From Acidobacteriota bacterium (GTDB lineage: Bacteria > Actinomycetota > Acidimicrobiia > Acidimicrobiales > SHLQ01), in the NCBI GenBank assembly GCA_022562835.1, contig JADFOM010000155.1:1-6249 (forward strand): a stretch of 6,249 nt of DNA, read 5' to 3'. The notes below the pieces were generated by a model. That model had not been told where the DNA came from. It saw only the letters and a program-made list of their open reading frames with translations, and searched no databases. A program made the position numbers and the translations under genes. Below, one piece after another: positions 5,779 to 6,249 of the stretch. Each line of letters begins with the position of its first letter. The stretch's first letter is position 1.

Positions 5779-6249
5779 GAGTAAGCGGGCTCTAATATGG
5801 ATCGCTACTAGTCTTGCTGCGTGTCTTTTTCTACTTGCACATAAGTCCGACGCTAAGCCCTCACCTGATGAGTCAGACCACGATCAGGTCCTTTTCTACA
5901 TGTACCTCCCCTGTGAAGCAATGGTTGTCAGCCATGAGTTCATGACGAGACAGATGCTAGACTACGAGAAGCAGTACAACATGTGTCTGGTCAGTGCTAT
6001 CATATCTGATTTTGAGTGGGCTAGGTTGCTGTGTGTGTACATCAACCACGATATAGACTTCAAGTACACTAACCTAAAGTCTATAGAAAAAGCATATCTT
6101 ATAATGGTGACTCTAGGAGCATGTGTTGGTATGAAAGGAAGTCGTGTACAAAATGTTGTAAACGAGCTCCAAGGTGAAAAAATTGATATCGTAAAATGGT
6201 CTGACGACTTAGAAACATTTGCAAAGTCAGCGTTAGCACCTGCTGATAT
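5777..6249 (+). CDS. Open frame of mosaic origin: unrecognised membrane/lipoprotein-like part fused to NusA; runs off right edge
   Basis: An uninterrupted plus-strand frame of 157 codons begins at ATG 5777 and continues past the window. Residues 1-26 look like a secretion signal: MSKR, then a hydrophobic run containing LAAC (13-16), a possible lipobox, and an alternative signal peptidase site after S-D-A (24-26). Residues 27-40 are acidic and Ser/Pro-rich. Residues 41-113 are rich in Met, Tyr and Cys and match nothing I recognise. From residue 114 the protein is clearly NusA. No ribosome-binding site precedes the ATG, because the adjacent bases belong to the Rho fragment. Base composition is visibly more AT-rich than 1-5700, with codons such as AGA, ATA and TTA that are rare in the neighbouring genes. 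The first 113 codons could be a real gene start from a phage or low-GC bacterium cut into this contig. As a whole protein it is doubtful. Confidence 0.35.
   Translation, partial: MSKRALIWIATSLAACLFLLAHKSDAKPSPDESDHDQVLFYMYLPCEAMVVSHEFMTRQMLDYEKQYNMCLVSAIISDFEWARLLCVYINHDIDFKYTNLKSIEKAYLIMVTLGACVGMKGSRVQNVVNELQGEKIDIVKWSDDLETFAKSALAPAD
6116..6249 (+). pseudogene. nusA: NusA fragment (transcription elongation/termination factor), truncated at both ends
   Basis: The 44 codons from 6116 read GACVGMKGSRVQNVVNELQ and then GEKIDIVKWSDDLETFAKS with ALAPAD at the edge. This is the start of the first KH domain of NusA; E. coli NusA has the closely similar GACVGMRGARVQ, then GERIDIV and MAPADV. The usual preceding residues (D-P-V before GACVG) are replaced by M-V-T-L, so the joint with the upstream unknown sequence is at about 6113-6118. 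The DNA is AT-rich compared with the actinobacterial part, and the protein looks proteobacterial, perhaps from a low-GC alphaproteobacterium. That last point is a guess. It may continue beyond the window. As seen here it lacks the N-terminal RNA polymerase-binding and S1 domains. Confidence 0.82.

Noticed and set aside
1..6249. CRISPR arrays, tRNA or rRNA genes, insertion sequence ends
   Set aside because: No direct repeat series, tRNA-like cloverleaf, rRNA-like stretch, transposase motif or terminal inverted repeat was seen on reading both strands.

Overview
The window looks like high-GC actinobacterial DNA up to about position 5,705. Its right-hand end of about 0.5 kb does not appear to belong to the same gene context and is probably chimeric. 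The actinobacterial reading rests on GC-rich coding DNA, on likely leaderless promoters, and on a gene order at the left end that matches a Mycobacterium tuberculosis locus: xylB (Rv0729) divergent from serA2 (Rv0728c) and fucA (Rv0727c). A mycobacterial relative or an Acidimicrobiia-like marine or soil actinobacterium would both fit. The sequence alone does not settle the species.

Left block (1-2316), a putative sugar or polyol catabolic locus. On the minus strand an FGGY-family carbohydrate kinase runs off the left edge. It is separated by only 38 bp from a plus-strand pair: a D-isomer-specific 2-hydroxyacid dehydrogenase and a class II (zinc) aldolase, which overlap by ATGA. The natural reading is that a sugar is oxidised or reduced, phosphorylated and split by a retro-aldol reaction. 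The exact substrate and the order of steps cannot be read from the sequence. Both divergent genes have a TANNNT box 6-7 nt before the ATG and no Shine-Dalgarno sequence, which suggests leaderless transcripts from a compact shared promoter.

Middle block (2331-5733), a minus-strand operon convergent with the aldolase. In order of transcription it holds a LivF-type ABC ATPase (N-terminus missing), a thiolase-superfamily protein without the usual nucleophilic cysteine, a DUF35 zinc-ribbon/OB-fold protein and a cytochrome P450. The first three genes are joined by 4-bp ATGA overlaps, and the P450 follows after an 18-bp gap with a good Shine-Dalgarno sequence. The thiolase plus DUF35 pair resembles the Ltp2-ChsH2(DUF35) steroid side-chain aldolase. 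The set suggests uptake, hydroxylation and carbon-carbon cleavage of a hydrophobic acyl-CoA, such as a steroid, terpenoid or branched acid. This is an inference.

Right end (about 5707-6249), a mosaic of unrelated pieces. Where the LivF Walker A region should be, the minus-strand frame instead encodes a 24-residue piece of transcription terminator Rho, joined at a seven-residue stretch that suits both proteins (21 nt, 5707-5727). Just beyond it the base composition drops. A plus-strand open frame starts at 5777, with an unrecognised membrane or lipoprotein-like N-terminal part, and becomes a clear NusA fragment from about 6116 to the window edge. A chimeric read or misassembly at short shared sequences is the simplest explanation. 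A real rearrangement would need read-level proof.
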